32,659 nt of DNA from Bacteroidales bacterium (GTDB lineage Bacteria; Bacteroidota; Bacteroidia; Bacteroidales; JAIPAP01): positions 1 to 32,659 of the forward strand of contig JAIPAP010000047.1 in NCBI GenBank assembly GCA_021740045.1, in the 5' to 3' direction. A model generated the notes under the pieces. It made no database searches. It saw nothing but the letters and a program-made list of their open reading frames with translations, and was not told the origin of the DNA. The translations under genes were made by a program, and so were the position numbers. Shown in pieces: positions 1 through 8,118 of this stretch. Positions within the stretch are counted from its first letter, which is position 1, and each line of letters begins with the position of its first letter.

Positions 1-459
1 GATCACATCGGAATAGATCAACTGTGTATTGCGAAAAGTAGTGGGCTTAACGCCACACCCCTCCTCCAGTTTATTGCTGTGGCCCGTTACCTGCCGCACA
101 AATTCCTCGCGGCTTACCAATGAAGAAAGTGAATGGGCATAAGTCTCCGATAAGATCTCAACCGAACCGGTATCGACCAATTCTTTAAAGCTGTCGATCA
201 CATCGGGGGCATAATTCTCAAACTGCTCCAGCGCCAATCCCGAAATGGAATAGCTGATCCTGAAATCCTTGCCGTATTTTTTGATGTGATCAAGCATGAT
301 CTTGTTGGCCGGCAAATAGCTTTTTTCGGCTACCCGCCGCATGATATGACGATTGAGGTAATCATCATAGTAATAATGATTTTCACCGATGTCGAAAAAC
401 CGGTAGGTCCTGAGGCGAAACGGTTGATGAACCTGGAAATAAAAACAAATTGATCTCAT
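1..459 (-). CDS. Glycoside hydrolase family 57 protein (alpha-amylase type), partial
   Basis: Only the N-terminal 153 codons are present; the reading frame runs off the window edge at position 1. The protein begins MRSICFYFQVHQPFRL. The HQP at residues 11-13 matches the first conserved block of GH57 retaining alpha-glucan hydrolases and 4-alpha-glucanotransferases. The following sequence (DHIKKYGKDFRISYSISG, then a stretch on evaluating a 'gaze' segment EILSETYAHSLSSL) also fits GH57. GH57 enzymes act on alpha-1,4-glucans, usually in the cytoplasm, and no signal peptide is visible. The ATG lies only 9 bp after the stop of the upstream glycosyltransferase gene, so it is the third gene of a glycogen operon. 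Exact specificity (amylase, transferase or branching enzyme) cannot be judged without the C-terminal half. Confidence 0.85.
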   Translation of the reverse strand, partial: MRSICFYFQVHQPFRLRTYRFFDIGENHYYYDDYLNRHIMRRVAEKSYLPANKIMLDHIKKYGKDFRISYSISGLALEQFENYAPDVIDSFKELVDTGSVEILSETYAHSLSSLVSREEFVRQVTGHSNKLEEGCGVKPTTFRNTQLIYSDVI

Positions 460-468
460 ACCCAATAC

Positions 469-1776
469 TTATTTCGAAATTTCTTTTTGTTGCAATACTT
501 TTTTATAAACCTCTAACGTATTTTTAGCTGCCTTTTCCCATTGCAGCTTTTCAACTTCATCCTTGCCGTAGCGGAGGAACATTTTAGTCATAGCATCATA
601 ATGGAGCACGCCATAGATGGAATCGGCCAGGGCATCGATATCCCAAAAATCCACTTTAAGCGCATGTTTCAATATCTCGGCCACACCCGATTGTTTGGAT
701 ATAACCACCGGCACATTGGAACGCAGTGCCTCCAACGGTGAAATCCCAAACGGTTCCGATACCGAGGGCATCACATACACATCACTCATACCGAACATGC
801 GGTCAACATCAGGGAGGTTGAGAAAGCCCGTAAAATGAAACCGTGTGCCCATGCGCAATTGTGCCACCCGCTTAACAATAGTATTCAGCATATCGCCCTT
901 ACCGGCCATCACAAAGCGTACATTTTCGTCCTTTTGCAGGACTTTGTATGCCGCTTCCACAAAATATTCAGGACCTTTCTGGAAAGTGATCCTCCCCAGG
1001 AAAGTCACCACCTTTTCCTTTACGTTCCGCTGGATGGCATGAACATGTGATTTATCCTTTGGCATGACTCCATTATAAACGGTAACCACTTTATCAGGAT
1101 CGATTCCATAGCGTTCAATAACGATCTTACGGGTAAGGTTACTTACCGTGATCACCATATCGGCAGCTTCCATCCCGCTTTTTTCAATATCGAATACCTG
1201 CCGGTTGATGTTGTGCTCACCCGACCGGTCAAATTCCGTGGCATGCATATGCAGCACCAGGGGTTTGCCCGACACCTCCTTGGCGGCAATGCCTGCTGCA
1301 TAGGTAAGCCAGTCATGAGCATGGATAACATCATAATCATATTGACGGGCAATGTTGGCTGCCACCAAGGCATAGCGTGAAACTTCCTCCATCAGGTTAA
1401 TTCCGTAGCTACCCGAAAATTCATAATGCGGGCCAAGAATGGAATGCTTGGTTATGGTGGTTTCCGTTTTTTTCGATTCGCTTACCTGCCGTTCAAACTC
1501 CACCGGATCGAGGTATGGTACCAGGTTGGAACCAATTTCCATGTAAGTGAGATGTTTCCAATGTTCCGCCATTTCGGTGTCCTGTACATCAATATGCACA
1601 TCACTGGCATTAACCAACCGGACAGCCTGCTGGTCTTCATCACCATAGGCCTTGGGAACCACAAAAAGGATATCAACATCCTGCTTCATCAGGCCTTTGG
1701 TAAGACCATAACAGGCTGTGCCTAATCCCCCGGTTATATGCGGCGGAAACTCCCAGCCAAACATTAAAACTTTCAT
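469..1776 (-). CDS. GT4-type glycosyltransferase, glycogen synthase-like
   Basis: This 435-residue protein is a GT-B fold transferase that probably extends alpha-1,4-glucan from a nucleotide-sugar donor in the cytoplasm. Visible signatures are the N-terminal KVLMFGWEFPPHITGGLGT with the glycine-rich GGLG loop at 16-19, HAHDW at 152-156, the hinge into the second Rossmann domain at VTFLGRITFQKGPE (257-270), and the donor-site EX7E motif EPFGISPLE (E341 and E349). The N-terminal segment resembles bacterial starch/glycogen synthases, while the C-terminal half looks like the broad GT4 class. It lies 22 bp downstream of the debranching enzyme gene and 9 bp upstream of the GH57 gene, so the three are very likely one transcript. 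A purely cell-envelope glycosyltransferase is less likely given these neighbours. Confidence 0.88.
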   Translation of the reverse strand: MKVLMFGWEFPPHITGGLGTACYGLTKGLMKQDVDILFVVPKAYGDEDQQAVRLVNASDVHIDVQDTEMAEHWKHLTYMEIGSNLVPYLDPVEFERQVSESKKTETTITKHSILGPHYEFSGSYGINLMEEVSRYALVAANIARQYDYDVIHAHDWLTYAAGIAAKEVSGKPLVLHMHATEFDRSGEHNINRQVFDIEKSGMEAADMVITVSNLTRKIVIERYGIDPDKVVTVYNGVMPKDKSHVHAIQRNVKEKVVTFLGRITFQKGPEYFVEAAYKVLQKDENVRFVMAGKGDMLNTIVKRVAQLRMGTRFHFTGFLNLPDVDRMFGMSDVYVMPSVSEPFGISPLEALRSNVPVVISKQSGVAEILKHALKVDFWDIDALADSIYGVLHYDAMTKMFLRYGKDEVEKLQWEKAAKNTLEVYKKVLQQKEISK

Positions 1777-1798
1777 CTATGCTAATCTTTTTTGTAAA

Positions 1799-3760
1799 TT
1801 ATTCTTCTTCATTTTCATACTTACCGATCATTTCATTCACACTGAGCAGCCCGGCAACACTCCAGGCTTGCGAAATTGCTCCACCCGGCTTGTGAGGGGG
1901 ATCACCGTCATAAACTTCCGAGATGGTGCCTATGCCCGCTTCGGTCATTTCATTTTCAAAATCGTTAAAAATTGGCTTGATAACATGCAAGCCACGTTTT
2001 CCGTATAACCTCAAGTAGGCTTCGGCAAAATGCCCGAACAGCCAGGGCCAAACCGTTCCCTGGTGATAAGCCCGGTCGCGTTCTTCCTGCGTGCCTTTAT
2101 AATTGCCTTTATAATCGGGATTTTTGGGCGAAAGCGTGCGTAAGCCACGGGGAGTCAATAACTCCTGCTTAATGGTTTCCAGCACGCTGTATTGAATATC
2201 TTCGTTTACTACCGGGTATGGCAATGAAACTGCAAACAACTGGTTGGGGCGAACCGCCCAGTCCTTTTCATCACCATTCACCACATCGGCGAGGTAGCCC
2301 TTTTCCGCATCCCAAAAGGTATTCTTAAATGACTCGGGAATCATTTTGGCAATGGGTTCCCATTCTTCCACAAAAGCATCATCGGCGCCCAGTGAAGCCA
2401 CATCGAGGCTGAACATTATGGCATTGTACCATAACGCATTCACTTCAACCGGCATTCCGATGCGTGGCGTAACCGGCTCATTATCGACGATGGCGTCCAT
2501 CCAGGTAAGGGCTTTACCCTCAATACCGGCAGCGATCAAGCCGTTATCCTGCATCTTAATATTGAATAAGGTGCCTTCGCGATAGCCCTTAAGGATCATT
2601 TTTAACTTATCGCCGTATTGCTTCCAAATCAAGTGCTTCCGGGTGGTTCGTTCAGCATATTGTTTTATGGCCCAGAAAAACCACAGCGAGGTATCTACCG
2701 AGTTATAGGCCTTTACTTTTTTCGTGCCGATATTTGGGAATAGTGGGCCTTTCAAATCAGCCAGCAAGGTTTCGAGCACCGATTTGGCCATCGAAGAATT
2801 CCCGGTGGAAAGCAATAATCCCGGCAATGAAATGAAGGTATCGCGGCCCCAGGTCCCGAACCAGGGGAAACCGGCAATGATAGAGGTGCGGTCATCCCTT
2901 CTTACAATAAACTGCTCGGCCGAATTGCGAAGGCAATTTTCGAAATTATTGCGTGGAATGCGGCGTTTCACTTCATTATTAAACAAACGCCGCAAGGTAG
3001 TGGGGTTAATTTCCCGCAAGGCGGCCGTAAATAAAATACTTTCTCCTTTTTTGATCGGCATCTCAAAAAACCCGGGGACCATTAAATCCTCCTGGTAATC
3101 ATAGCCCCGTTCATGTTCCCTGATGTATTCGATGTTGTAATACCAATCAGGGACATGGGTGTATTCATTGGCTTTTGAAAACTGCATGTACAAGGGTGAA
3201 TAGCCATCGTACAAGCGGCATTTGATGCCGTTGCCGATAGCCTCATATTTGGTATCGGCATAAATATTGGCCCGTACCACCTGGTGGGCATTGCGGAATG
3301 CCAGGAAAGGCTTAAACCTCAATAAGGTTTCCGAGTGGGCTTCCACCAGTGTATATTTAATGATCATCCGGTCATCGCGTTGCGAAAGGATCAATTCCTT
3401 GGTAAGTACCACACCACCAACGCGGAAGGTGATCTTTGGGATCGGCTCTGCTTCAAAATCACGAATGTATTTATGGCCACGGGGGTTATAATTATCGCCC
3501 GGGTATTTGTGAATGCCCAGGTTGAATTCCGCATCGTGTTGTACAACCGTTTCATCAAGCGATGATAAAAGCACATGATTATTATTATCCAAAGCAGGTT
3601 GAGGCGTTACTAACAAACCATGATATTTACGGGTATTGCAACTGATAATGGTGGTACTGGCATATGAGCCGGCGCGATTGGAACGAAGCAATTCCTTTGA
3701 TAAAGAGTACTCCAGGTTAACCAATTGATTCTTATCAAAATTTATATAGCTCATTTTCAA
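1799..3760 (-). CDS. Glycogen debranching enzyme (amylo-alpha-1,6-glucosidase family, GH133-like)
   Basis: This 653-residue cytoplasmic protein is predicted to hydrolyse alpha-1,6 branch stubs of glycogen. The N-terminal part (about 1-260) fits the bacterial GDE_N beta-sandwich domain, including LLRSNRAGSYASTTI and NTRKYHGLLV near residues 25-51. The C-terminal part (about 275-645) is an (alpha/alpha)6 barrel with family blocks GFPWFGTWGRDTF (297-309), NSVDTSLWFFWA, TWMDAIVDNEPVTPR and HQGTVWPWLFGHFAEA. Full family length is present. Two starts are possible (MKM, residues 1 and 3); both lie about 40 bp after the predicted -7 box. It heads the operon with the glycosyltransferase and GH57 genes, so the cluster covers debranching, chain extension and chain remodelling. 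Confidence 0.93.
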   Translation of the reverse strand: MKMSYINFDKNQLVNLEYSLSKELLRSNRAGSYASTTIISCNTRKYHGLLVTPQPALDNNNHVLLSSLDETVVQHDAEFNLGIHKYPGDNYNPRGHKYIRDFEAEPIPKITFRVGGVVLTKELILSQRDDRMIIKYTLVEAHSETLLRFKPFLAFRNAHQVVRANIYADTKYEAIGNGIKCRLYDGYSPLYMQFSKANEYTHVPDWYYNIEYIREHERGYDYQEDLMVPGFFEMPIKKGESILFTAALREINPTTLRRLFNNEVKRRIPRNNFENCLRNSAEQFIVRRDDRTSIIAGFPWFGTWGRDTFISLPGLLLSTGNSSMAKSVLETLLADLKGPLFPNIGTKKVKAYNSVDTSLWFFWAIKQYAERTTRKHLIWKQYGDKLKMILKGYREGTLFNIKMQDNGLIAAGIEGKALTWMDAIVDNEPVTPRIGMPVEVNALWYNAIMFSLDVASLGADDAFVEEWEPIAKMIPESFKNTFWDAEKGYLADVVNGDEKDWAVRPNQLFAVSLPYPVVNEDIQYSVLETIKQELLTPRGLRTLSPKNPDYKGNYKGTQEERDRAYHQGTVWPWLFGHFAEAYLRLYGKRGLHVIKPIFNDFENEMTEAGIGTISEVYDGDPPHKPGGAISQAWSVAGLLSVNEMIGKYENEEE

Positions 3761-3798
3761 CAGTTTTTAAAGGGAACCTTGATTTTAATACAAGCGTG

Positions 3799-3830
3799 CA
3801 AAAATAGTCTAAATTCAAATTGGTTGTCAA
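3799..3830 (-). promoter_or_regulatory. Predicted promoter of the glycogen operon
   Basis: On the minus strand TTGA (3827-3830) is followed after 20 bp by TATTTTTG (3799-3806), a perfect TAnnTTTG -7 box of the Bacteroidota type. The leader to the debranching-enzyme start at 3760 would be about 30 nt. Confidence 0.5.
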
Positions 3831-3867
3831 TAATATTTAACATATAACTAAAAGTTAACATGAGGTT

Positions 3868-3899
3868 TTTGATACGTTTTCCTTATTATTTTCTCTTTG
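3868..3899 (+). promoter_or_regulatory. Possible promoter of the S9 peptidase gene
   Basis: TTTG (3868-3871) is followed after 20 bp by TCTCTTTG (3892-3899), which has one mismatch to TAnnTTTG. The leader would be about 75-80 nt. A second weaker candidate is TATCTTTA at 3959-3966, without a good -33 element. This divergent region also carries the glycogen operon promoter. Confidence 0.3.
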
Positions 3900-3983
3900 T
3901 ATATCCGCCTGTTTCATTTCCTTCCGGGCATGGCAGTATAAAAATTAATGAATTATTATATCTTTATGCCTCAAAAACAATAA

Positions 3984-6821
3984 ATGAAGATGGTTATGAA
4001 TAAGATTATCAATGCATTAGTAGCACTCGCATTCCTATTCCCTATTCTCACAAATGCACAAGACAACGGAAAAAAAGCCTTGGATCAATCGGTGTACGAG
4101 GATTGGAAAAGGTTGCAGCATCCCGGTATTTCAAACGATGGTGAATGGATCGTTTATGAGATCAATCCCCAAAAGGGCGATGGCATGCTACACATTAAAA
4201 GCTCCGACGGTAGTTTTCATGATTCCATACCCCGCGGATATCAAGCTGAATTTAGTCCGGCAAGCAATTATGTAACTTTCAAGATCAAGCCTCAACATGA
4301 TACGGTTCGGCAGGCTAAGCTGGATAAAGTGAAAAAGGAAAAAAGGCCCAAAGATTCCCTGGGTATTTATATGCTTGAAGATAAACAGCTCACTAAATAT
4401 AAAAGGGTTAAATCGTTTAAGGTAGCAGAGGAAGAATCGGATTGGATGGTAATAAAATTCTATAAAGACCTTCCCGCACAGGCCGATACCACCCAAACAG
4501 AAGAGGATAGCGAAGAAGAGGAAGAAGAAAAGAAAGAGGAAGCAGAAATTGATTCGGATGGTACCCGGTTGATGGTGATGAATCCGGTAAGCGGCGAAAA
4601 ACATGAGTTTGAACACGTGGTAGAGTATACCTTTTCGAAAAACGGACAATTGGCCGGATTCATTTCAGCTACTAAAGATTCGGTGGGGGATTCTACGGCA
4701 GTGCATACTTTCAACACCCGAAAGCAAGACCACCAGGTAGCCCTGGCAAGCATGGGTAAAGCCGATGGTGTAAGCGCTGATGAACAAGGCGAAAAACTTG
4801 GCTTTATGTATACCTCCGATACTACCGAAGCTAAGATATACAACCTATACTACTGGAATGATCCCAAATCGACGGTAAGCCTGATAGTTGACACTATGGA
4901 CCGTGCTATGCCAAACGGATGGAGTGTTAGCAAACATGGCCGTCTCGGTTTCTCCAAATCGGGCGATCGTTTATTTTTCGGAATAGCGCCCAAGCCGGAG
5001 CCGGAGCCGGAAGACACCCTGCTAAAAGAAGAGAAAGCCCGCCTGGATGTGTGGAACTGGAAAGATGACCTGATCCAGCCTCATCAGCTCGAGCGGCTCG
5101 AAAAGGAGAAAAAGCGCAACTACAAAGCCGTGTATTATTTCAATCAAGCCAAAATGGTACAACTGGGCGATGAGTTGGTCCGCAACGTAATAACCCAACC
5201 CGAGGGAGAAGGCGACATTGCCCTGGGAACAACCCGCGTTCCATACATAAAGCTGTTGTCATGGGAAGCTTCCCGCTACCGTGATGTTTACCTGATCGAT
5301 ATGCAAACCGGCAAAAAGAAAAAGATACTGGAAAAAGTGCAGTCCTATACCAGGCTTTCACCGGAAGGGGATTATGTAGTATGGTATGCAGCTTCCGACA
5401 GTAGCTGGAATGCTTATTCCATCGAAGAAGGAACAAAGCGCAAGCTCACCGAAGGACTCAATGTGAAGTTCTACAATGTGGAACATGACATGCCGAATGA
5501 GGCCGGACCCTATGGCTATGGCGGTTTTACCAAAAACGACAAACGAGTGCTGATCTATGACCGCTGGGACATCTGGAAATTCGATCCGCGTGGTAAGAAA
5601 GATCCGGTAAACCTTACTGCCGGCTATGGCCGCGAACATCAAATCAGGTTCCGCCATATCGACCTTTTCCCCGAGCAACACTATGTGGGAGACAACACCC
5701 TGCTTTATGCCTTTGATGAAAAGACCAAAGCCTCAGGGTACTGGCGTATGGATGTTGATAAATCAAGGGTGCCTGAACGGTTATTGATGCAGGATTACCG
5801 TTTTAACCGTCCTGAAAAAGCCAAAGATGCCGCTAAGGTCATCTGGCGGAAAGAAAGTTTCCGGCAATATCCCGAGCTATGGATGAGCAACCTGGGATTT
5901 GAAGACCCGCAAAAGCAAACGGTTACGAATCCACAGCAGGACAAATACCGCTGGGGGACCGTTGAGCTGGTACATTGGACTTCTTTTAAAGGAGAAGAGC
6001 TGGAAGGCATGCTTTACCGCCCCGAAAACCTGGACAAGAGCAAGAAGCACCCTATGCTGGTTTATTTTTACGAAAAAAGCTCCGACCGGCTTAACAGTCA
6101 TCGTATCCCTTCACCCAGCCGTTCCATCATCAACCCATCCTATTGTGTAAGCAACGGTTACATGGTGTTTGTGCCCAACATTACTTACGAAACAGGCTAC
6201 CCCGGACAAAGCGCCTATAATGCCATTGTAAGCGGCACCATGGCCATGACCGAGCGCTATGATTATATCGATAAAAACAAGATGGGATTGCAAGGACAAA
6301 GCTGGGGCGGTTACCAAATTGCTTACCTGGTGACCCAAACCGATTTGTATGCCGCTGCTATGGCCGGGGCACCCGTAAGTAATATGACCAGTGCTTATGG
6401 TGGCATTCGATGGGGATCGGGCATGAGCCGCATGTTCCAGTACGAAGAAAGCCAAAGCCGCATTGGTGGAACCCTGTGGGAAAAGCCTTTGCGTTACATT
6501 GAGAACAGCCCCATTTTCCATGTACCCGAAATTGAAACCCCGCTCCTCATCATGCACAACGATGACGACGGCGCTGTTCCATGGTACCAGGGTATAGAAT
6601 TGTTTGTAGCCATGCGCCGCCTGAATAAACCGGCCTGGATGCTTCAATACAACGACGAGGCACACAACCTGCGTCGCTGGCCCAACCGCATGGACCTCGA
6701 TAAACGTATGATGCAATTCTTCGACCACTTCCTTAAAGATCAACCCGCACCGGTTTGGCTTGAGAAAGGCCTCCCGGCGATTAAAAAAGGGAAAACCAAG
6801 GGATTTGAGCTGGTTGATTAG
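3984..6821 (+). CDS. Secreted S9 (prolyl oligopeptidase) family peptidase
   Basis: This 945-residue protein has an N-terminal signal peptide ending near ILTNAQ, so it should work in the periplasm or outside the cell. Three in-frame ATGs (3984, 3990, 3996) are possible starts. The long middle part, with many short beta-strand repeats, fits the beta-propeller that gates S9 peptidases. The C-terminal alpha/beta-hydrolase domain carries the nucleophile in GQSWGG (S773), the acid in HNDDDGAVPW (the D861/D862 pair) and the histidine in DEAHNL (H894), in the family order and spacing. It probably removes peptides from protein fragments for nutrition. A highly acidic segment around residues 172-188 interrupts the propeller and is poorly conserved-looking. 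The gene stands alone, divergent from the glycogen operon. Dipeptidyl-peptidase versus oligopeptidase activity cannot be told from the sequence. Confidence 0.92.
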   Translation: MKMVMNKIINALVALAFLFPILTNAQDNGKKALDQSVYEDWKRLQHPGISNDGEWIVYEINPQKGDGMLHIKSSDGSFHDSIPRGYQAEFSPASNYVTFKIKPQHDTVRQAKLDKVKKEKRPKDSLGIYMLEDKQLTKYKRVKSFKVAEEESDWMVIKFYKDLPAQADTTQTEEDSEEEEEEKKEEAEIDSDGTRLMVMNPVSGEKHEFEHVVEYTFSKNGQLAGFISATKDSVGDSTAVHTFNTRKQDHQVALASMGKADGVSADEQGEKLGFMYTSDTTEAKIYNLYYWNDPKSTVSLIVDTMDRAMPNGWSVSKHGRLGFSKSGDRLFFGIAPKPEPEPEDTLLKEEKARLDVWNWKDDLIQPHQLERLEKEKKRNYKAVYYFNQAKMVQLGDELVRNVITQPEGEGDIALGTTRVPYIKLLSWEASRYRDVYLIDMQTGKKKKILEKVQSYTRLSPEGDYVVWYAASDSSWNAYSIEEGTKRKLTEGLNVKFYNVEHDMPNEAGPYGYGGFTKNDKRVLIYDRWDIWKFDPRGKKDPVNLTAGYGREHQIRFRHIDLFPEQHYVGDNTLLYAFDEKTKASGYWRMDVDKSRVPERLLMQDYRFNRPEKAKDAAKVIWRKESFRQYPELWMSNLGFEDPQKQTVTNPQQDKYRWGTVELVHWTSFKGEELEGMLYRPENLDKSKKHPMLVYFYEKSSDRLNSHRIPSPSRSIINPSYCVSNGYMVFVPNITYETGYPGQSAYNAIVSGTMAMTERYDYIDKNKMGLQGQSWGGYQIAYLVTQTDLYAAAMAGAPVSNMTSAYGGIRWGSGMSRMFQYEESQSRIGGTLWEKPLRYIENSPIFHVPEIETPLLIMHNDDDGAVPWYQGIELFVAMRRLNKPAWMLQYNDEAHNLRRWPNRMDLDKRMMQFFDHFLKDQPAPVWLEKGLPAIKKGKTKGFELVD

Positions 6822-7279
6822 TTTCTTAACTCAGTAACCGAAGAGACTTAAAGAGTTTTAAAGTCTGAACTTTTGGTTCTGAATTTGATAGCCGGGTAGC
6901 AATTACTTAACTGGTTTCGCTTTCCGATCCGTGGCATAATTCCATTAGCTTAGATATTCTCTGGTTTATATTACTGAGATGGAATGCAGGTAAATAAATG
7001 ACTTGCTTTCCGGGATTAAAGCGAAAGGAATGAGTTTCATACTGCAATTGTTTTCGCAGGCTAACCATTGTTTGTCACCAAAATCCACTAACCTTCTTTT
7101 ACAGGATTATTCTCCTTTAATAAATAATCAGCCTTAGATATGTAGATATTTTATTTAGGTTTTGATTATCAATTTTCAATAATAATTTGTTAAAAAAATC
7201 ACAAAAAAGAAGCTTTTCATTTCAAAGTTTATTCTACTTTTAACATAGATAAAACCAACTAACTCTAAAAACGTAAAAC
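6822..7279. other. Gene-poor spacer with one doubtful 53-codon ORF
   Basis: No convincing gene is seen in these 458 bp. The best candidate is a minus-strand ORF at 6907-7068 (53 codons plus stop) that begins MVSLRKQLQYETHSF. Its composition is protein-like, but it has no clear ribosome binding site and I do not recognise it. The same strand just upstream holds a short open stretch broken by a TAG. The segment could be a decayed gene. The right end, directly upstream of the symporter operon, is A/T-rich and should contain its promoter; TACTTTTA at 7235-7242 is only a weak -7 match. Confidence 0.3.
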
Positions 7280-8032
7280 ATGGAAGAAAACAGAAATGAT
7301 TACCACATTAGTTTCTTCAAACCGACTACACCCAGGGCTTTGGCAAACCGGAACATGGTTATATGGCTGGTTTCCATTTGGGTGGTAGCCATCTTTGGAT
7401 TTCAAATTGCGCTCAGGCTCCTGGAGAAACCCACTCCGGAAGCAGCTTATAAAAGCTTTGAATCCTCCTGGCCAAGCGTTAAATCCAACACGGCAAACCA
7501 GGAAGAATTAAAAGATTTTGCCGGCGCAACACTATCGGTTTTAGGAAAAGTTTTTATTGATGCCGGTGACAAAGCGGTCCTCGATAATGCCTTCAACCGG
7601 GCTGTATACCAAATCCTTGATGAGGGTCAAAAAGAGGCTTTGATACCGGAAATCAAAAATTTTGAAGCCTTGAAGGCAGAGATAAAAGTGGTTACAGAAC
7701 CCGACTATGTTAAAGCCAAGAAGGAACTTATGACCAAGGCTGCTCCCCTATTGGGAATACCTGAAAATAACGTCCTGCGCGACATCCTTCCGCTGGAGCT
7801 CAATACCGCTGAGATGAACACCGTTCGTCCCGAAACAATGAAACAGCTACCCGGGATTATGGAGAAATATTTGGTTCATAATCAATCGGTGCTTACCAAT
7901 TTTAAATTCCTGGGATTTCCGTTCCATTATTTTTATACGGCAGTGCTTCTGCTCATTCTCTTTGTATTCTTATGCTGGTTGTATTGCATAAGCGCCGACC
8001 GGCTAAATAAGAAATTCGACATCAGTGATTAA
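7280..8032 (+). CDS. DUF4212-like symporter small subunit with a large extracytoplasmic insertion
   Basis: The 250-residue protein has two transmembrane helices, about 26-48 (MVIWLVSIWVVAIFGFQIAL) and about 214-238. The first helix region and the C-terminal segment (FLGFPFHYFYTAVLLL, then a helix ending in ISADRLNKKFD) resemble the DUF4212 small subunit of bacterial sodium:solute symporters. Those subunits are normally about 80-110 residues. Here about 150 extra residues (roughly 55-205), rich in charged helices, sit between the helices and by positive-inside reasoning face the periplasm. The gene is first in the operon, directly before the SSS-family symporter, exactly where DUF4212 subunits usually lie. 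Its role is inferred as a symporter partner; the inserted domain is not recognised. Confidence 0.7.
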   Translation: MEENRNDYHISFFKPTTPRALANRNMVIWLVSIWVVAIFGFQIALRLLEKPTPEAAYKSFESSWPSVKSNTANQEELKDFAGATLSVLGKVFIDAGDKAVLDNAFNRAVYQILDEGQKEALIPEIKNFEALKAEIKVVTEPDYVKAKKELMTKAAPLLGIPENNVLRDILPLELNTAEMNTVRPETMKQLPGIMEKYLVHNQSVLTNFKFLGFPFHYFYTAVLLLILFVFLCWLYCISADRLNKKFDISD

Positions 8033-8118
8033 ATGAATTTTCACTGGCCTTTCATTTTCATCAATCAAATTACATCATATTAAAAACTGATTATCAACTA
8101 ATAAAAAATGCAAGCAAT

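Noticed and set aside
4188-4843. Long minus-strand ORFs opposite the S9 peptidase gene
   Set aside because: They are antisense shadows of a strongly supported gene; their serine- and phenylalanine-rich sequences come from the complement of the acidic GAA/GAG stretch.
6111-6743. 210-codon minus-strand ORF over the peptidase catalytic domain
   Set aside because: The plus strand here encodes all catalytic motifs; the antisense frame has no recognisable domain or start signal.
7082-7140. IS200/REP transposase remnant (a NNPVKEG-like peptide on the minus strand)
   Set aside because: Only one short motif resembles the transposase C-terminal block and nothing around it supports the match.
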